Positions 35,859 to 45,643 of a stretch of DNA of 64,000 nt are shown piece after piece. The notes beneath the pieces are model-generated. The model was not told the DNA's origin and did no database searches. It saw nothing but the letters and a program-made list of their open reading frames with translations. Each line of letters begins with the position of its first letter. Position 1 is the first letter of the stretch. This DNA comes from Candidatus Poribacteria bacterium (GTDB taxonomy: Bacteria; Poribacteria; WGA-4E; WGA-3G): positions 39,600 through 103,599 of the forward strand of contig JAJEGI010000068.1 in the NCBI GenBank assembly GCA_022819945.1, written 5' to 3'. The translations under genes and the position numbers were made by a program.

Positions 35859-37160
35859 ATGTTAGAAAATCTCCAAAACGCTATTCGTCAAAATACGGCA
35901 CAGACAGATTTACCAGAACAGGTTTTTGTGGAGGCGATAGAGGAGGCACTCCGTGCCGCTGCACGCCGAGTTTACGGTTCCGATGCCGACGTTTCTGTTG
36001 AAATTAATTTGGAAAAAGGGGATATACGCTGCTACGTTCCTAAAAAGGTCGTTGAAATTATGCGTGATTTCTCCACGGAGGTACCTATTGAGCAAGCGAA
36101 GGAACTCCAACCCGACGTTGAGGTCGGACAGATGCTGAACGTCGAAATCAATCCCGATGAATTTGGACGAATCCCAGCACAGTTAGCAAAGCAGATCCTT
36201 TTCCAAAAAATCAAACAGGCGGAACGCGAAAAAATCTATCAGGAATTCGCTGGACGTGAAGGTGAGGTTGTCACGGGTTATGTCCAGCGTTTTGAACGTG
36301 GCGGTATCATCTTAGATCTTGAGCAGACGGAAGCCTTTTTACCGCCTCGGGAGATGCCACGCTCTCAAAATTACGAACGCGGCAAACGTTTGCAATGTTT
36401 GATCCTATCCGTGAAGAATGAGCCTCGCGGGGCCCCTATTATCGTATCGCGAACCCATCGAGACCTGGTTTCAGTGTTGTTTGAACAAGAAGTCCCTGAA
36501 ATCTATGAAGGTCAGGTCCGTATTATGGCGGTCGCACGTGATCCAGGCAATCGGACGAAAGTTGCTGTTCAAGCAGTTGAGGAGGGCATAGATGCCGTCG
36601 GCACGTGTGTCGGGGTCAAAGGCATCCGTGTCAAAAATATTATCAGCGAACTTGATGACGAAAAGATTGACCTGGTCGAATGGAACGAGGATGCCACTGT
36701 TTTTATTTCTAAGGCACTCGGGCGCGTCGTTGTGCGCAGGGTAGAACTCGACGAAGAAAACAAAAGTGCGCGTGTGATTGTCCCAGATGATCAACTCTCC
36801 TTAGCAATCGGTCAACGTGGACAGAACGCTCGACTCGCCGCAAAATTAACAGGATGGAAAGTTGACATAAAAGGCGAATCTGAGGCGGCTGTTTCGATTG
36901 ACGAACTCTTTAAATCCGAAGAACCTGATGGAACAAAGGCACCAGTGCCAGATAGCTCAGAGGACGGATCTGATCAAAACCCGCAAGAACAGGCACTTGT
37001 TGATGCCCCTGATTCAACAGACGAGGATGTTGAGGTCGAGGCAGACGCGGATACTCTTGAAGCCGAGATACCGGAGCGGCTTGACGAGGAAAGTGAAGCC
37101 GGTGTGGATGCTGATGGGAACGCTGAGACGCTTGACGTTGCTGATGATGAATCTAAATAG
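35859..37160 (+). CDS. nusA: Transcription termination/antitermination factor NusA
   Basis: 433 residues. N-terminal RNA-polymerase-binding domain (1-~125), S1 domain (GEVVTGYVQRFERGGIILDL), KH1 (EVPEIYEGQVRIMAVARDPGNRTKVAV) and KH2 with LAIGQRGQNARLAAKLTGWK. Instead of the proteobacterial C-terminal repeats it ends in a ~85-residue acidic tail rich in Asp, Glu and Ser. NusA modulates pausing and termination. It is 129 nt after rimP with no terminator seen, and 17 nt before ylxR. Confidence 0.95.
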   Translation: MLENLQNAIRQNTAQTDLPEQVFVEAIEEALRAAARRVYGSDADVSVEINLEKGDIRCYVPKKVVEIMRDFSTEVPIEQAKELQPDVEVGQMLNVEINPDEFGRIPAQLAKQILFQKIKQAEREKIYQEFAGREGEVVTGYVQRFERGGIILDLEQTEAFLPPREMPRSQNYERGKRLQCLILSVKNEPRGAPIIVSRTHRDLVSVLFEQEVPEIYEGQVRIMAVARDPGNRTKVAVQAVEEGIDAVGTCVGVKGIRVKNIISELDDEKIDLVEWNEDATVFISKALGRVVVRRVELDEENKSARVIVPDDQLSLAIGQRGQNARLAAKLTGWKVDIKGESEAAVSIDELFKSEEPDGTKAPVPDSSEDGSDQNPQEQALVDAPDSTDEDVEVEADADTLEAEIPERLDEESEAGVDADGNAETLDVADDESK

Positions 37161-37177
37161 TCTGTAAAGGCTCCTCG

Positions 37178-37555
37178 TTGGAACCTTTAATACCTAAACG
37201 GAGGTTGTTGGCTTACCGACTTAAAGCGACAAAAAAGTGGGTGAAGTTGTTGAAGGATGTGATTCGCACTTGTATTGGGTGCCGTGGTAAGTTTTCGCAA
37301 AAAATATTGATCCGGTTTGTGTGTCAAAAAAATGAAATGCTGCGAATTGACAACCAGCGACGGTTACACGGGCGCGGCGCCTATGTCTGCTACGCTCAAC
37401 TCTGCATTCAGAAAGCATTTAAGTCTCCGAAACGGATTAATTCTTTGTTACGTGTGCAACTAACAAATGAGGTGATAGCGCGGTTTGAGAAAGTTCTTCT
37501 GCAATGGACTGAAAAATCCGCTGGCACAATAGGAAAAAAGGAGGAATTATCATGA
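37178..37555 (+). CDS. ylxR: YlxR (DUF448) nucleic-acid-binding protein
   Basis: Small basic protein with the YlxR signature RTCIGCRGKF, LIRFVC, and GRGAYVC, which recurs between nusA and infB in many bacteria. Start is uncertain: the frame opens with TTG 37178, but homologues start only a few residues before RTCIGC, so a GTG/TTG between 37241 and 37259 is possible. The stop overlaps infB as ATGA. Confidence 0.85.
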   Translation: MEPLIPKRRLLAYRLKATKKWVKLLKDVIRTCIGCRGKFSQKILIRFVCQKNEMLRIDNQRRLHGRGAYVCYAQLCIQKAFKSPKRINSLLRVQLTNEVIARFEKVLLQWTEKSAGTIGKKEELS

Positions 37556-39591
37556 GCAAAGCCCCACGACAGCGGCGAAAATCTGCCAAAGGTAATCGTG
37601 TGGAGAAACAGGATCCGGGGACGCGGGTTTATGAATTAGCAAAACAATACGACATAACAACCAAGGAACTTATCGCCCTCTTAGAGGAACATGGTGTTCG
37701 CGGAAAAAAAGATATGAGTTCCCTGGATCCAGACACCGTCGCGTTGATTGAAGCCGAATTGGTAACCGAATCGAAGGAGGAAACGGTTGCTACACCTGAA
37801 GCGTCAGTTGAAGCCGCTACGGACGCTTCACCTGACACAACAGATAAATTAAAAATCGAAGAAGGCATAACTGTTGGCGATCTCGCTGTATCACTTGAGT
37901 TACAACCTACTGCCTTGATTATGCAACTCATGAAGTTAAAGGTCATAGCGAATATAAATCAACGACTCGGTTACGATACCCTTGTGATGCTTGGAGAACA
38001 TCTAAATTTTGAAGCCGTCAAATCTCGAACACTTGAGGAAGAACTGTTAGTGGAGATACCAGATCTACCTGAATCTTTAAAACCCCGTGCGCCTGTCGTT
38101 ACAATTATGGGACATGTTGACCACGGCAAAACCTCTCTTTTAGATGCTATTCGTCAATCAAATATCAGTGAATCTGAGGCAGGAAACATAACCCAACATA
38201 TCGGTGCTTATCATGTAGCATTGGAGACCGGGAGTGTTGTTTTCTTAGATACCCCCGGACACGCCGCTTTTACCGCAATGCGCGCACGCGGCGCACAAGT
38301 AACGGACATTGTCGTTTTGATTGTCGCGGCTGACGACGGGGTCATGCCGCAGACAGTTGAGGCTATTAGCCACGCTAAAGCCGCTAAAGTCCCCATCGTC
38401 GTCGCGATTAATAAAATCGATGTTCCTGGCGCCCGCCCAGACTACATCAAACAACAATTGGCAGAGCACGAACTCCTTCCAGAAGATTGGGGTGGACAAA
38501 CAATTTGCGTTGAAACCTCGGCAACGGATGGAACAGGCATCGACTTTTTGCTCGAAATGCTACTCTTGGAAGCAGCACTCCTTGAACTCAAGGCGAACCC
38601 CAGTAAGCCCGCGCGCGGTGTTATCATTGAAGCACAGGTAGACAAAGGACGCGGTCCGGTTGCGACTGTTCTTGTGCAGTCTGGAACATTGCGGGTCGGC
38701 GATGTCTTTGTTTCCGGCAGATACTCCGGAAGAGTTAGAGCCATGATGGATGATCTTGGGAAACGCTTGAAAGAAACAGGACCCTCACGCCCAGTTGAAG
38801 TTCTCGGTTTCACTGGCGTGCCTGAGGCTGGCGACAAGTTCTACGTCGTAGAGTCTGATAGAGATGCCCGCTTGATCAGCGAAACGCGTCAGGATCAGTA
38901 CCGCACTGAGCAACTCGGTGCTAATAGCCATGTCAGTCTCGAAAACCTATTCCAACAGATTCAGGAAGGCGAGATTAAAGAATTAAATGTTGTCCTTAAA
39001 GGCGATGTACAAGGATCCGTACAAGCAGTCGCTTCATCGCTACTTGATTTGAGTACCAACGAGGTTAAAATCAACATTATCCACCAAGCAGTCGGTGGTG
39101 TCACTGAAACCGACATTTTGCTCGCCTCTGCGTCTGACGCAATTGTTGTCGGTTTCAATGTGCATCCGACAACGGAAGCGGTGCAAGCTAAGGAAACTGA
39201 GGGGATTGATGTCCGGACGTACAACGTTATTTATGAACTTATTTCCTATATCCGTTCAGCTATGGAAGGCTTGCTTGACCCTGAAGTACGAGAAGTCGTC
39301 ATCGGACGGGCAGAGGTCCGTGAATTGTTTAAAGTACCGCGCCTCGGTTTAGTCGCTGGCAGCTACGTCAATTGGGGACGGATTACTTACGACCAACCAC
39401 TTCGTATTTTGCGGGACAATCGGTTAATTCACGAAGGAAAAGTCAATTCCCTGCGTCGATTTAAGGATAATGTCAATGAGGTGCAGGCGAATTACGAATG
39501 CGGCATAGGTATTGAGACCTTTGATGACCTACAGGTCGGTGATGTTCTGGAGTGTTATGTCCACGAACAAGTCGCACGTTCGCTTTCATAA
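37552..39591 (+). CDS. infB: Translation initiation factor IF-2
   Basis: 679 residues, at the compact end for IF-2 because the N-terminal extension is short. An IF2-N helix domain ([23 protein letters not shown]) and a second N-terminal module precede the GTPase: G1 [10 protein letters not shown]3 DTPGHAAF, G4 NKID, then domain II, III and the fMet-tRNA-binding C-terminal domain IV. AGGAGG precedes ATG 37552 and overlap with ylxR implies coupling. Positions initiator tRNA on the 30S subunit. Confidence 0.96.
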   Translation: MSKAPRQRRKSAKGNRVEKQDPGTRVYELAKQYDITTKELIALLEEHGVRGKKDMSSLDPDTVALIEAELVTESKEETVATPEASVEAATDASPDTTDKLKIEEGITVGDLAVSLELQPTALIMQLMKLKVIANINQRLGYDTLVMLGEHLNFEAVKSRTLEEELLVEIPDLPESLKPRAPVVTIMGHVDHGKTSLLDAIRQSNISESEAGNITQHIGAYHVALETGSVVFLDTPGHAAFTAMRARGAQVTDIVVLIVAADDGVMPQTVEAISHAKAAKVPIVVAINKIDVPGARPDYIKQQLAEHELLPEDWGGQTICVETSATDGTGIDFLLEMLLLEAALLELKANPSKPARGVIIEAQVDKGRGPVATVLVQSGTLRVGDVFVSGRYSGRVRAMMDDLGKRLKETGPSRPVEVLGFTGVPEAGDKFYVVESDRDARLISETRQDQYRTEQLGANSHVSLENLFQQIQEGEIKELNVVLKGDVQGSVQAVASSLLDLSTNEVKINIIHQAVGGVTETDILLASASDAIVVGFNVHPTTEAVQAKETEGIDVRTYNVIYELISYIRSAMEGLLDPEVREVVIGRAEVRELFKVPRLGLVAGSYVNWGRITYDQPLRILRDNRLIHEGKVNSLRRFKDNVNEVQANYECGIGIETFDDLQVGDVLECYVHEQVARSLS

Positions 39592-39629
39592 GCAACCTCG
39601 TCTGAGTCATCATCTATTTTCAAACACAC

Positions 39630-39647
39630 CGCGGTTAAAAAACCGCG
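39630..39647. repeat. Hairpin CGCGGTT-AAAA-AACCGCG between infB and ylxP
   Basis: Perfect 7-bp GC-rich stem with AAAA loop, but followed by CTTACG rather than a T-run, so it is not a typical terminator. It could be an RNA-processing or attenuation site or another dispersed repeat. Confidence 0.5.
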
Positions 39648-39675
39648 CTTACGCTTACAATTAACTGACACCTTC

Positions 39676-39960
39676 ATGCATATCGGTGTTTGTAAAATCC
39701 AGCTACGCATTCCTGATAGCCAATCTTTGAAGGCGAAACGCCGGGTTATCAAAAGTCTTGTCACGAGACTCAAAAACCGTTTCAATATTGCTGTCGCGGA
39801 AGTTGAAGCGTTGGATGCACATCAGTTCGCAGTATTAGCCGCCGTTTCCGTTGCCAACGATGTCGCGTATCTTAATAAGGTGATTTCGCATGTCATCACT
39901 TTTGTTGAAGCGAATGTAGACGCTGAGTTGGTAGATTACGAAACGGAATTTTTCTTCTGA
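39676..39960 (+). CDS. ylxP: YlxP (DUF503) family protein
   Basis: 94 residues with the DUF503 pattern: CKIQLRIPDSQSLKAKRRVIKSLVTRLKNRFNIAVAEVE and a C-terminal strand-helix. This family commonly lies between infB and rbfA and is linked to ribosome assembly, though its biochemical role is not settled. ATG 39676 has no clear ribosome site. The gene sits between two small hairpins (39630-39647, 39969-39984). Confidence 0.85.
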   Translation: MHIGVCKIQLRIPDSQSLKAKRRVIKSLVTRLKNRFNIAVAEVEALDAHQFAVLAAVSVANDVAYLNKVISHVITFVEANVDAELVDYETEFFF

Positions 39961-39968
39961 CAAAACTC

Positions 39969-39984
39969 GCAAGTCAAAACTTGC
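39969..39984. repeat. Short hairpin GCAAGT-CAAA-ACTTGC (family member 2)
   Basis: Perfect 6-bp stem with CAAA loop, followed by TCT. Same pattern as 8499-8514 with a paired stem substitution. It lies in the 43-nt gap between ylxP and rbfA. Confidence 0.5.
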
Positions 39985-40003
39985 TCTGAAAGATAGGAAC
40001 AAT

Positions 40004-40387
40004 ATGGCAGATAGTAGAAGGCAAGATCGGGTAGGAGCCCTTATTCAACGAGAGTTGAGTGAGATTATCCAGCGTTCTGTCAAGGATCCGCGTGTCGCGT
40101 TCTGTACTGTCACACAGGCAGAAATGTCGCCAGATCTGAAGTATGTGGATGTCAAGGTGAGTGTTATCGGAGACGAAGCACAGAAAGATGAAACGCTCGC
40201 TGGTTTGAAAAGTGCCGCAGGGTTTCTCAGGCGAGAAATCGGAAATCGCCTCACCCTCCGCTATTCGCCAGAGCTTCGATTCGCTATTGATGAATCCGCT
40301 GACTACCTCTTTAAAATAGATGGACTCCTCAAGTCCATTACGTCGGAAGATGAGACATCCGAGAACCCCGCAGTGGACATTTCATGA
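40004..40387 (+). CDS. rbfA: Ribosome-binding factor A
   Basis: 127 residues, the normal length. RbfA binds the 30S subunit during late 16S rRNA maturation. KH-like fold: RQDRVGALIQRELSEIIQ, DPRVAFCTVTQAEMSPDLKYVDVKVSV, and LRYSPELRFAIDES. AGGA lies upstream of ATG 40004. It overlaps the DHH phosphoesterase gene by 4 nt (ATGA). Confidence 0.93.
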   Translation: MADSRRQDRVGALIQRELSEIIQRSVKDPRVAFCTVTQAEMSPDLKYVDVKVSVIGDEAQKDETLAGLKSAAGFLRREIGNRLTLRYSPELRFAIDESADYLFKIDGLLKSITSEDETSENPAVDIS

Positions 40388-41415
40388 ACACCTCCGAGAT
40401 CACTGATATTCAGAACTACGGCGCACTCCTTAACCTATTTGAGCGGTACCACGACTTCGCACTCTCGACCCATATCAACCCGGATGGCGATGCTATCGGT
40501 TCCGAGTTAGGGCTTTATCTCTTTCTCACGAAACTCGGAAAATCCGTTAAAATATTTAATACAGATGCCGTACCGGATAGTTATAGGTTCCTGCCTTACT
40601 GGGATAATATTCAGGGTATCCACGCTGTAAGCACGTATCGTCCAGAGGTGCTAATTGTATTGGACGCAAGCACATTGGCGCGAATTGGAAAAACGCTTGC
40701 TAACACCTTGCTGCCGACGCACAAACTTGTTAACATTGACCATCACGCCACAGCGGAGGCGTTCGGGGATGTCAATCTCATTATGCCTGCGGCTTCTTCT
40801 ACCTCAGAGATTATCTATAAACTTATTAAGTGTCATCAGACACCAATATGCAAAGCCTGTGCCCTCTGTCTTTACACCGGACTCATGTTTGACACGGGTT
40901 GTTTCCGCCATAGCAATACCACAATTGAAACACATCGGATCGCTGCAGAATTAATTGAGATAGGAGAATTCGCACCAGATGAAGTCTACCGGAACGTTTA
41001 TGAGCAACTCCCCGTCGCTAAGGTGCGTCTATCGGGTGAAGTGCTTTGCACGTTGCAAGTAACCAATGATGGAAAGATCGCGTCTGTGTACGCCACGCAA
41101 CGGATGTTTCGGAAAATAGGAACCACTGCGGACGCGGTGGAAGGTATTGTGAACCAAATTCAAGCGATCGCGGGTGTTGAGGTGGCACTTTGTGCCTCTG
41201 AAATGACTGATCGAAGCACGAAAGTAAGCCTACGGAGTCAAGGGCGTGTTGATGTAAGTCAACTCGCTGCAGAGTTTGACGGCGGCGGACACGCACGCGC
41301 TGCAGGTTGTCGGATTGCTATGCCTTACCTCGCAGCCGTTACGACGCTTGTACAAACTGCCCAACGCTACATTGATCAGAGCCACTCAGAACATGGTGAT
41401 TGCCAGAAGGATTGA
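40384..41415 (+). CDS. nrnA: DHH-DHHA1 phosphoesterase, NrnA-like (nano-RNase / pAp phosphatase)
   Basis: 343 residues. DHH domain motifs HINPDGDAIGSELG, the DHHA signature in NIDHHATAEAFGDVN, and MFDTGCFRH; C-terminal DHHA1 with GGGHARAAGCRI. NrnA degrades very short RNAs and 3'-phosphoadenosine phosphates, and commonly follows rbfA. Coupled to rbfA by ATGA overlap. In many bacteria truB comes next, but here ribF follows after 5 nt. Confidence 0.9.
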   Translation: MNTSEITDIQNYGALLNLFERYHDFALSTHINPDGDAIGSELGLYLFLTKLGKSVKIFNTDAVPDSYRFLPYWDNIQGIHAVSTYRPEVLIVLDASTLARIGKTLANTLLPTHKLVNIDHHATAEAFGDVNLIMPAASSTSEIIYKLIKCHQTPICKACALCLYTGLMFDTGCFRHSNTTIETHRIAAELIEIGEFAPDEVYRNVYEQLPVAKVRLSGEVLCTLQVTNDGKIASVYATQRMFRKIGTTADAVEGIVNQIQAIAGVEVALCASEMTDRSTKVSLRSQGRVDVSQLAAEFDGGGHARAAGCRIAMPYLAAVTTLVQTAQRYIDQSHSEHGDCQKD

Positions 41416-41420
41416 GCAAC

Positions 41421-42407
41421 GTGGAAAACGCTAATAATAGCAGCGACCTGCCAGTTCCAACCAGGGCTTGCAGTTTAGAGGACATTGGTGAATTCCACAG
41501 AGATGCAGCCGTTACTTTTGGCGTATTTGATGGAATTCATATAGGGCACCAAGCCGTTATCAACACCCTCCTTAAGCGCGCCGCAGAACAGCAGTTAATG
41601 AGTGCCTTAGTTGCCTTTTATCCACACCCACTTGCGTTTCTTGCACCAGAACGGTGTCCACCGCTTCTAACCCCTCTTTCCAAACGTGTCGAAGTGCTTC
41701 AGCACCTTGGCATTGATAAAATTATTATGCTCAGTTTTGATGCACAGATCGCAGCGATGTCACCAGAGGCATTTGTTGAAAGGGTCCTCTTGGAAAAATG
41801 CCGAGCCAGACATGTTGTCGTCGGATATGCTTGTCAGTTCGGGAAAGATCGCGCTGGCAATGCACGCCGCTTAGCGGAACTCAGTCAAGAGTATCCCTTT
41901 GATGTCTCCATTGTCCCACCGACAGAGATAAACGGAACACCCGTCCATAGCACCCGAATCCGAGAAGCACTCGCGCAGGGAGACCTGCGTCGCGGTTCGC
42001 AGTTATTAGGGCGGCACTATTCCTTGCTTGGTAATGTTGTTCATGGGGATGGGCGCGGCAAGGAGATTGGATTCCCAACAGCTAATATAGATACACAGAA
42101 TCAAATCTGTCCACCTAATGGCGTTTACGCGATTCGGGCGAAATTAGAGGAACAATGGTTGGACGGTGTATTGAATATTGGGGTACGTCCCACATTTAAG
42201 GGGACAAGTGTTCAAGTAGAAAGCCATTTCTTTGATTTTGATGAAACGATCTACGGCAAATCTGTAGAAATATTTTTGGTAGAGAAAATTAGAAGTGAAC
42301 AGAAGTTCCCAAATCCTGAGATGTTGGTTCGACAAATACGACGCGACATCACCGCTGCAGCAAGGATTCTCGAAACGTCTACCCATGTGTGTCAGAGCGT
42401 CAGTTAA
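41421..42407 (+). CDS. ribF: Bifunctional riboflavin kinase / FAD synthetase
   Basis: 328 residues from GTG 41421 (GAAGGA 10 nt upstream); a TTG at 41400 inside nrnA is an alternative. N-terminal FMN adenylyltransferase domain with FGVFDGIHIGHQAVI; C-terminal flavokinase domain with GDGRGKEIGFPTANI and GVLNIGVRPTF. Makes FMN and FAD from riboflavin in the cytoplasm. Last member of the tightly packed rbfA-nrnA-ribF unit. Confidence 0.92.
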   Translation: MENANNSSDLPVPTRACSLEDIGEFHRDAAVTFGVFDGIHIGHQAVINTLLKRAAEQQLMSALVAFYPHPLAFLAPERCPPLLTPLSKRVEVLQHLGIDKIIMLSFDAQIAAMSPEAFVERVLLEKCRARHVVVGYACQFGKDRAGNARRLAELSQEYPFDVSIVPPTEINGTPVHSTRIREALAQGDLRRGSQLLGRHYSLLGNVVHGDGRGKEIGFPTANIDTQNQICPPNGVYAIRAKLEEQWLDGVLNIGVRPTFKGTSVQVESHFFDFDETIYGKSVEIFLVEKIRSEQKFPNPEMLVRQIRRDITAAARILETSTHVCQSVS

Positions 42408-42439
42408 ATGGAAATATGACTCGGTGATATGAGTTTAAT

Positions 42440-42468
42440 TTGAATTTCCAAGGAATCTGTGGTATTAT
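42440..42468 (+). promoter_or_regulatory. Candidate promoter for rpsO
   Basis: TTGAAT (42440-42445), 17 nt, TATTAT (42463-42468), leaving a ~165-nt leader before rpsO. S15 is often autoregulated through its leader; I cannot make out a specific pseudoknot here. Confidence 0.55.
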
Positions 42469-42641
42469 ATATTATCTAAGACAATAAAAATGGGAGTGAT
42501 TAACCGAACACAGCTTGGCATTTTATTTCATATGGCGCTGGACAGGTATTGGTATTTTATAGTGCAGTTTTATGTTTTTATGAGATAATTTTAGGTGAAA
42601 TTTGCAACTCCCAAGGCTTGTTATTAAGGAGGTGAAGGCAA

Positions 42642-42926
42642 TTGGCAATTGGTGCAGCAGAGAAGAAAGAATTAATCCAAAAGTACCAAATACACCAACA
42701 AGACACCGGTTCCCCGGAGGCACAAGTGGCAATTTTAACTGCGCGTATTCGACAGTTAACTGAACATTTTCGGACACACCGGAAGGATTATCATTCGCGC
42801 CATGGACTTTTCCGCTTAGTTGGCAAACAGCGCCGCTTGTTGCGGTATCTTTACAAGAAAGACGTTACGCGCTATTACCGTTTAATTAATGAACTCGGAA
42901 TTCGTGACACTATCGGATTGAAGTAA
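42642..42926 (+). CDS. rpsO: 30S ribosomal protein S15
   Basis: 94 residues, normal S15 length. Four-helix protein with the 16S-binding features: [19 protein letters not shown], the [11 protein letters not shown] loop and RRLLRYL. Start is TTG 42642, supported by an excellent AAGGAGGTGA just upstream; no ATG is available in frame. Use of TTG for such an abundant protein is notable. It is followed by a 250-nt spacer and pnp, the usual rpsO-pnp order. Confidence 0.95.
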   Translation: MAIGAAEKKELIQKYQIHQQDTGSPEAQVAILTARIRQLTEHFRTHRKDYHSRHGLFRLVGKQRRLLRYLYKKDVTRYYRLINELGIRDTIGLK

Positions 42927-43176
42927 ATTAGACTATTTACTGGTGATAAGGACGTTTCTTTATTAGCACAAACGGGGACAGAATAAGTGCGATCTTGTAA
43001 CTGATAATGCTGAATGAGTCTTGTCGGAACAGGAATATCTAATCCTTAAAAAAACTGTAGTCAGTATCGTTAAGTTGGTAATATGTTTCTAAAATAAGGA
43101 CTGTTCTTCAACGACTTCCTTACTGTCTATAATTGGTGGCACGACAAAAATTGGAAATACAGGAGTAGTATATAGA

Positions 43177-45504
43177 ATGAAAGTTGAAATGCAACTTGGG
43201 AGCGAGAAGTTATCAATTGAAACCGGAAAAGTTGCCAAACAAGCAGACGGTGCTGTCTGGGTACAATACGGTGGAACGGTTGTCTTGGTCACAGTGGTAG
43301 CCGATGATAGTGAACACGACCTCGATTTCTTTCCATTAACAGTAGATTATCGTGAAAGGGCTTATGCCACTGGACGTATACCGACAGTTTATGGGAGGCG
43401 CGAGCCACGTCCTGGGACATCAGAACAATTGGTGGCTCGTTTAATAGACCACTGCATCCGACCGCTTTTTCCAAAGGACTTTAAGGCTGAGGTGCAAATT
43501 TTATGTAATGTGTTTTCTTCGGATGGTGTTCATCCCGCAGATGTACCAGCACTTATTGGGACTTCTGCGGCATTATCTATTTCCGATATACCCTTTAACG
43601 GCCCCGTCGCCGCAGTTACTGTCGGGAAAGTCGAAAACCAATTAATAATCAATCCAACTTATGAGGAACTCCACGCCTCCGATATGGAGTTGTTTGTCAG
43701 TGGAAAAGCGGATGCTGTCATGTCTGTTGAGGGCGGCGGAAATGAAATCCCTGAAGACGAAGTCATCGACACAATTATCACCGCACACGCCCAAATAAAA
43801 GAGGTCATCAAACTTCAAGAAGGATTGGCAGCGGGTTGTAGTAATACCAAACGTGACTATGCATCCAAAGGTGTTGAATCCAACCTCAGTGACCGTGTCC
43901 GAAATCTCGCTACATCGCGCATTCGAGAATCTATCGGCATGGCAGACAAAAAGTCGCGTGAGGATTATCTCGAACAAGTCCAAGAAGAGGTCCTCTCCGA
44001 AATCCTTGACGAAACGCCAGAAGATGTCGATCCGAATGCAGCAAAAGACACCATCTCTATCTTAAGTGAAATTGAGAAAGAAGAGATGCGACAGGCAATT
44101 CTTACGGAAGGTAAACGTGTTGATGGACGCGGTGTGACCGACATCCGATCCATCTCTGGAGAAGTCGCACTGCTCCCATATACCCACGGTTCCGCACTCT
44201 TTAGTAGAGGGCAAACGCAGGCACTCTGTGTAACAACCCTCGGCACCTCTGGTGATGAGGATGTCCAACGTGGACTTGATGGTGAAGCAAGGCGCGCTTT
44301 CTTTCTACACTATAATTTCCCACCATTCAGTACCGGTGAAGTCAAACGAATGATGGGACCCGGACGCCGAGAAATCGGACACGGGGCACTCGCAGAGAAG
44401 GCACTTGAACCCGTCATTCCTAATAAGGAAGAGTTCCACTATACCATCCGCGTTGTTTCGGAAATCTTGGAATCTAATGCCTCGTCTTCTATGGCAACCG
44501 TTTGTGGCGCGACACTTGCACTCTTAGACGCAGGAGTGCCTATTAAAAGACCCGTCGCAGGAATAGGGGTCGGGCTTATTAAGGAAGGCGAACAGGAAGT
44601 TATTCTCACCGATATGCTCGGTACCGAGGATTTCCTCGGGGATATGGACTTTAAAGTGGCAGGGTCGAGTGAAGGTGTTACTGCTGTCCAGATGGACATT
44701 AAAATTGAGGGCGTTACACCTGAATTGATGCGCCGCGCAATCCATCAGGCAAAAGAAGCTCGCTTGTCGGTCATTGAACAGATGAATGCCGTTATCGCAC
44801 AACCGCGTGCTGAACTTTCGCCTTACGCACCTCGGATTTATTCACTCCAAATCGCACAGCAGAAAATTAAAGACCTCATTGGACCCCGTGGAAAAACTGT
44901 CCAAGGTATCCAAGAGGAAACAAGCACAACCATCAACATTGAAGATGATGGGACTGTGGAAATTGCTGCTACCAGTGCTGAAGACGTCAAACGCGCTGAG
45001 GAGAAAATTCGGGCAATCACGGCTATGCCTGAAATCGGTAAAGAGTACACCGGTAAAGTCGTACGAACCGCATCTTTCGGCGCATTTGTAGAGATCTTGC
45101 CCGGTAAGGATGGACTCGTTCATATCTCCCAGATGGGAGACGGATACGTCCGGCGGGCAGAGGATGTCATGCAAGTTGGGGACGAGGTCACTGTACGGAT
45201 TCTTACGATTGACGATCAAGATCGCGTGGACCTCGCACTTGTTGCTGCTGGCGGTGTTCCCGTTGCGGAACTGAATATTGAATCAAGTGAGGATCGTGAA
45301 TCCTCATCTGATTGGAATACTTCTCGGGAATCTCGTGATGGTGGGCGTTCTAACTATCGGGATAATCGAGACTCGCGTGACTACCGAGATAGGCGCGGAA
45401 ATGACTCGCGCGATCGACGCGGGAATCGGTATGACCAACGCGATAATTCTCGCGATTTCCGGGATCGGAACTCGCCACGTATTCCGAAAGGACGTTCTCG
45501 ATAG
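43177..45504 (+). CDS. pnp: Polyribonucleotide nucleotidyltransferase (PNPase)
   Basis: 775 residues. Two RNase PH domains separated by a helical domain (first with YRERAYATGRIP, second with GRREIGHGALAEKAL), KH domain (IKDLIGPRGKTVQGI) and S1 domain (GKVVRTASFGAFVEILPGKDGLVHISQM). It degrades RNA 3' to 5' using phosphate. After S1 a ~70-residue tail consists mostly of Arg, Asp, Asn, Ser and Gly (RDYRDRRGNDSRDRRG), an RNA-binding-like disordered extension. A TATAAT at 43128 may give a local promoter, and GGAG lies 11 nt before ATG 43177. Confidence 0.96.
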   Translation: MKVEMQLGSEKLSIETGKVAKQADGAVWVQYGGTVVLVTVVADDSEHDLDFFPLTVDYRERAYATGRIPTVYGRREPRPGTSEQLVARLIDHCIRPLFPKDFKAEVQILCNVFSSDGVHPADVPALIGTSAALSISDIPFNGPVAAVTVGKVENQLIINPTYEELHASDMELFVSGKADAVMSVEGGGNEIPEDEVIDTIITAHAQIKEVIKLQEGLAAGCSNTKRDYASKGVESNLSDRVRNLATSRIRESIGMADKKSREDYLEQVQEEVLSEILDETPEDVDPNAAKDTISILSEIEKEEMRQAILTEGKRVDGRGVTDIRSISGEVALLPYTHGSALFSRGQTQALCVTTLGTSGDEDVQRGLDGEARRAFFLHYNFPPFSTGEVKRMMGPGRREIGHGALAEKALEPVIPNKEEFHYTIRVVSEILESNASSSMATVCGATLALLDAGVPIKRPVAGIGVGLIKEGEQEVILTDMLGTEDFLGDMDFKVAGSSEGVTAVQMDIKIEGVTPELMRRAIHQAKEARLSVIEQMNAVIAQPRAELSPYAPRIYSLQIAQQKIKDLIGPRGKTVQGIQEETSTTINIEDDGTVEIAATSAEDVKRAEEKIRAITAMPEIGKEYTGKVVRTASFGAFVEILPGKDGLVHISQMGDGYVRRAEDVMQVGDEVTVRILTIDDQDRVDLALVAAGGVPVAELNIESSEDRESSSDWNTSRESRDGGRSNYRDNRDSRDYRDRRGNDSRDRRGNRYDQRDNSRDFRDRNSPRIPKGRSR

Positions 45505-45553
45505 AGCGTCCAAAGCATTGCGCGACATTAGCAATTAAGAACAGTATAGAAAA

Positions 45554-45590
45554 CAAATAGGGTGAAGGATAGCTCCTTTGCCCTATTTTG
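45554..45590 (+). terminator. Terminator after pnp
   Basis: Stem built from CAAATAGGG...GAAGGA with TCCTT...CCCTATTTTG around a TAGC loop, ending in a short T-rich run. It marks the end of the rimP-pnp cluster and abuts a new promoter. Confidence 0.75.
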
Positions 45591-45619
45591 TTGACAACCT
45601 ATGCAGGATATGATACTAT
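45591..45619 (+). promoter_or_regulatory. Sigma-70 promoter for the AEGKAEGK-repeat membrane protein
   Basis: TTGACA (45591-45596), 17 nt, TACTAT (45614-45619), immediately after the pnp terminator and 24 nt before the TTG start. Confidence 0.75.
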
Positions 45620-45643
45620 ATTTTTAATTTCACGGAGCGGATT

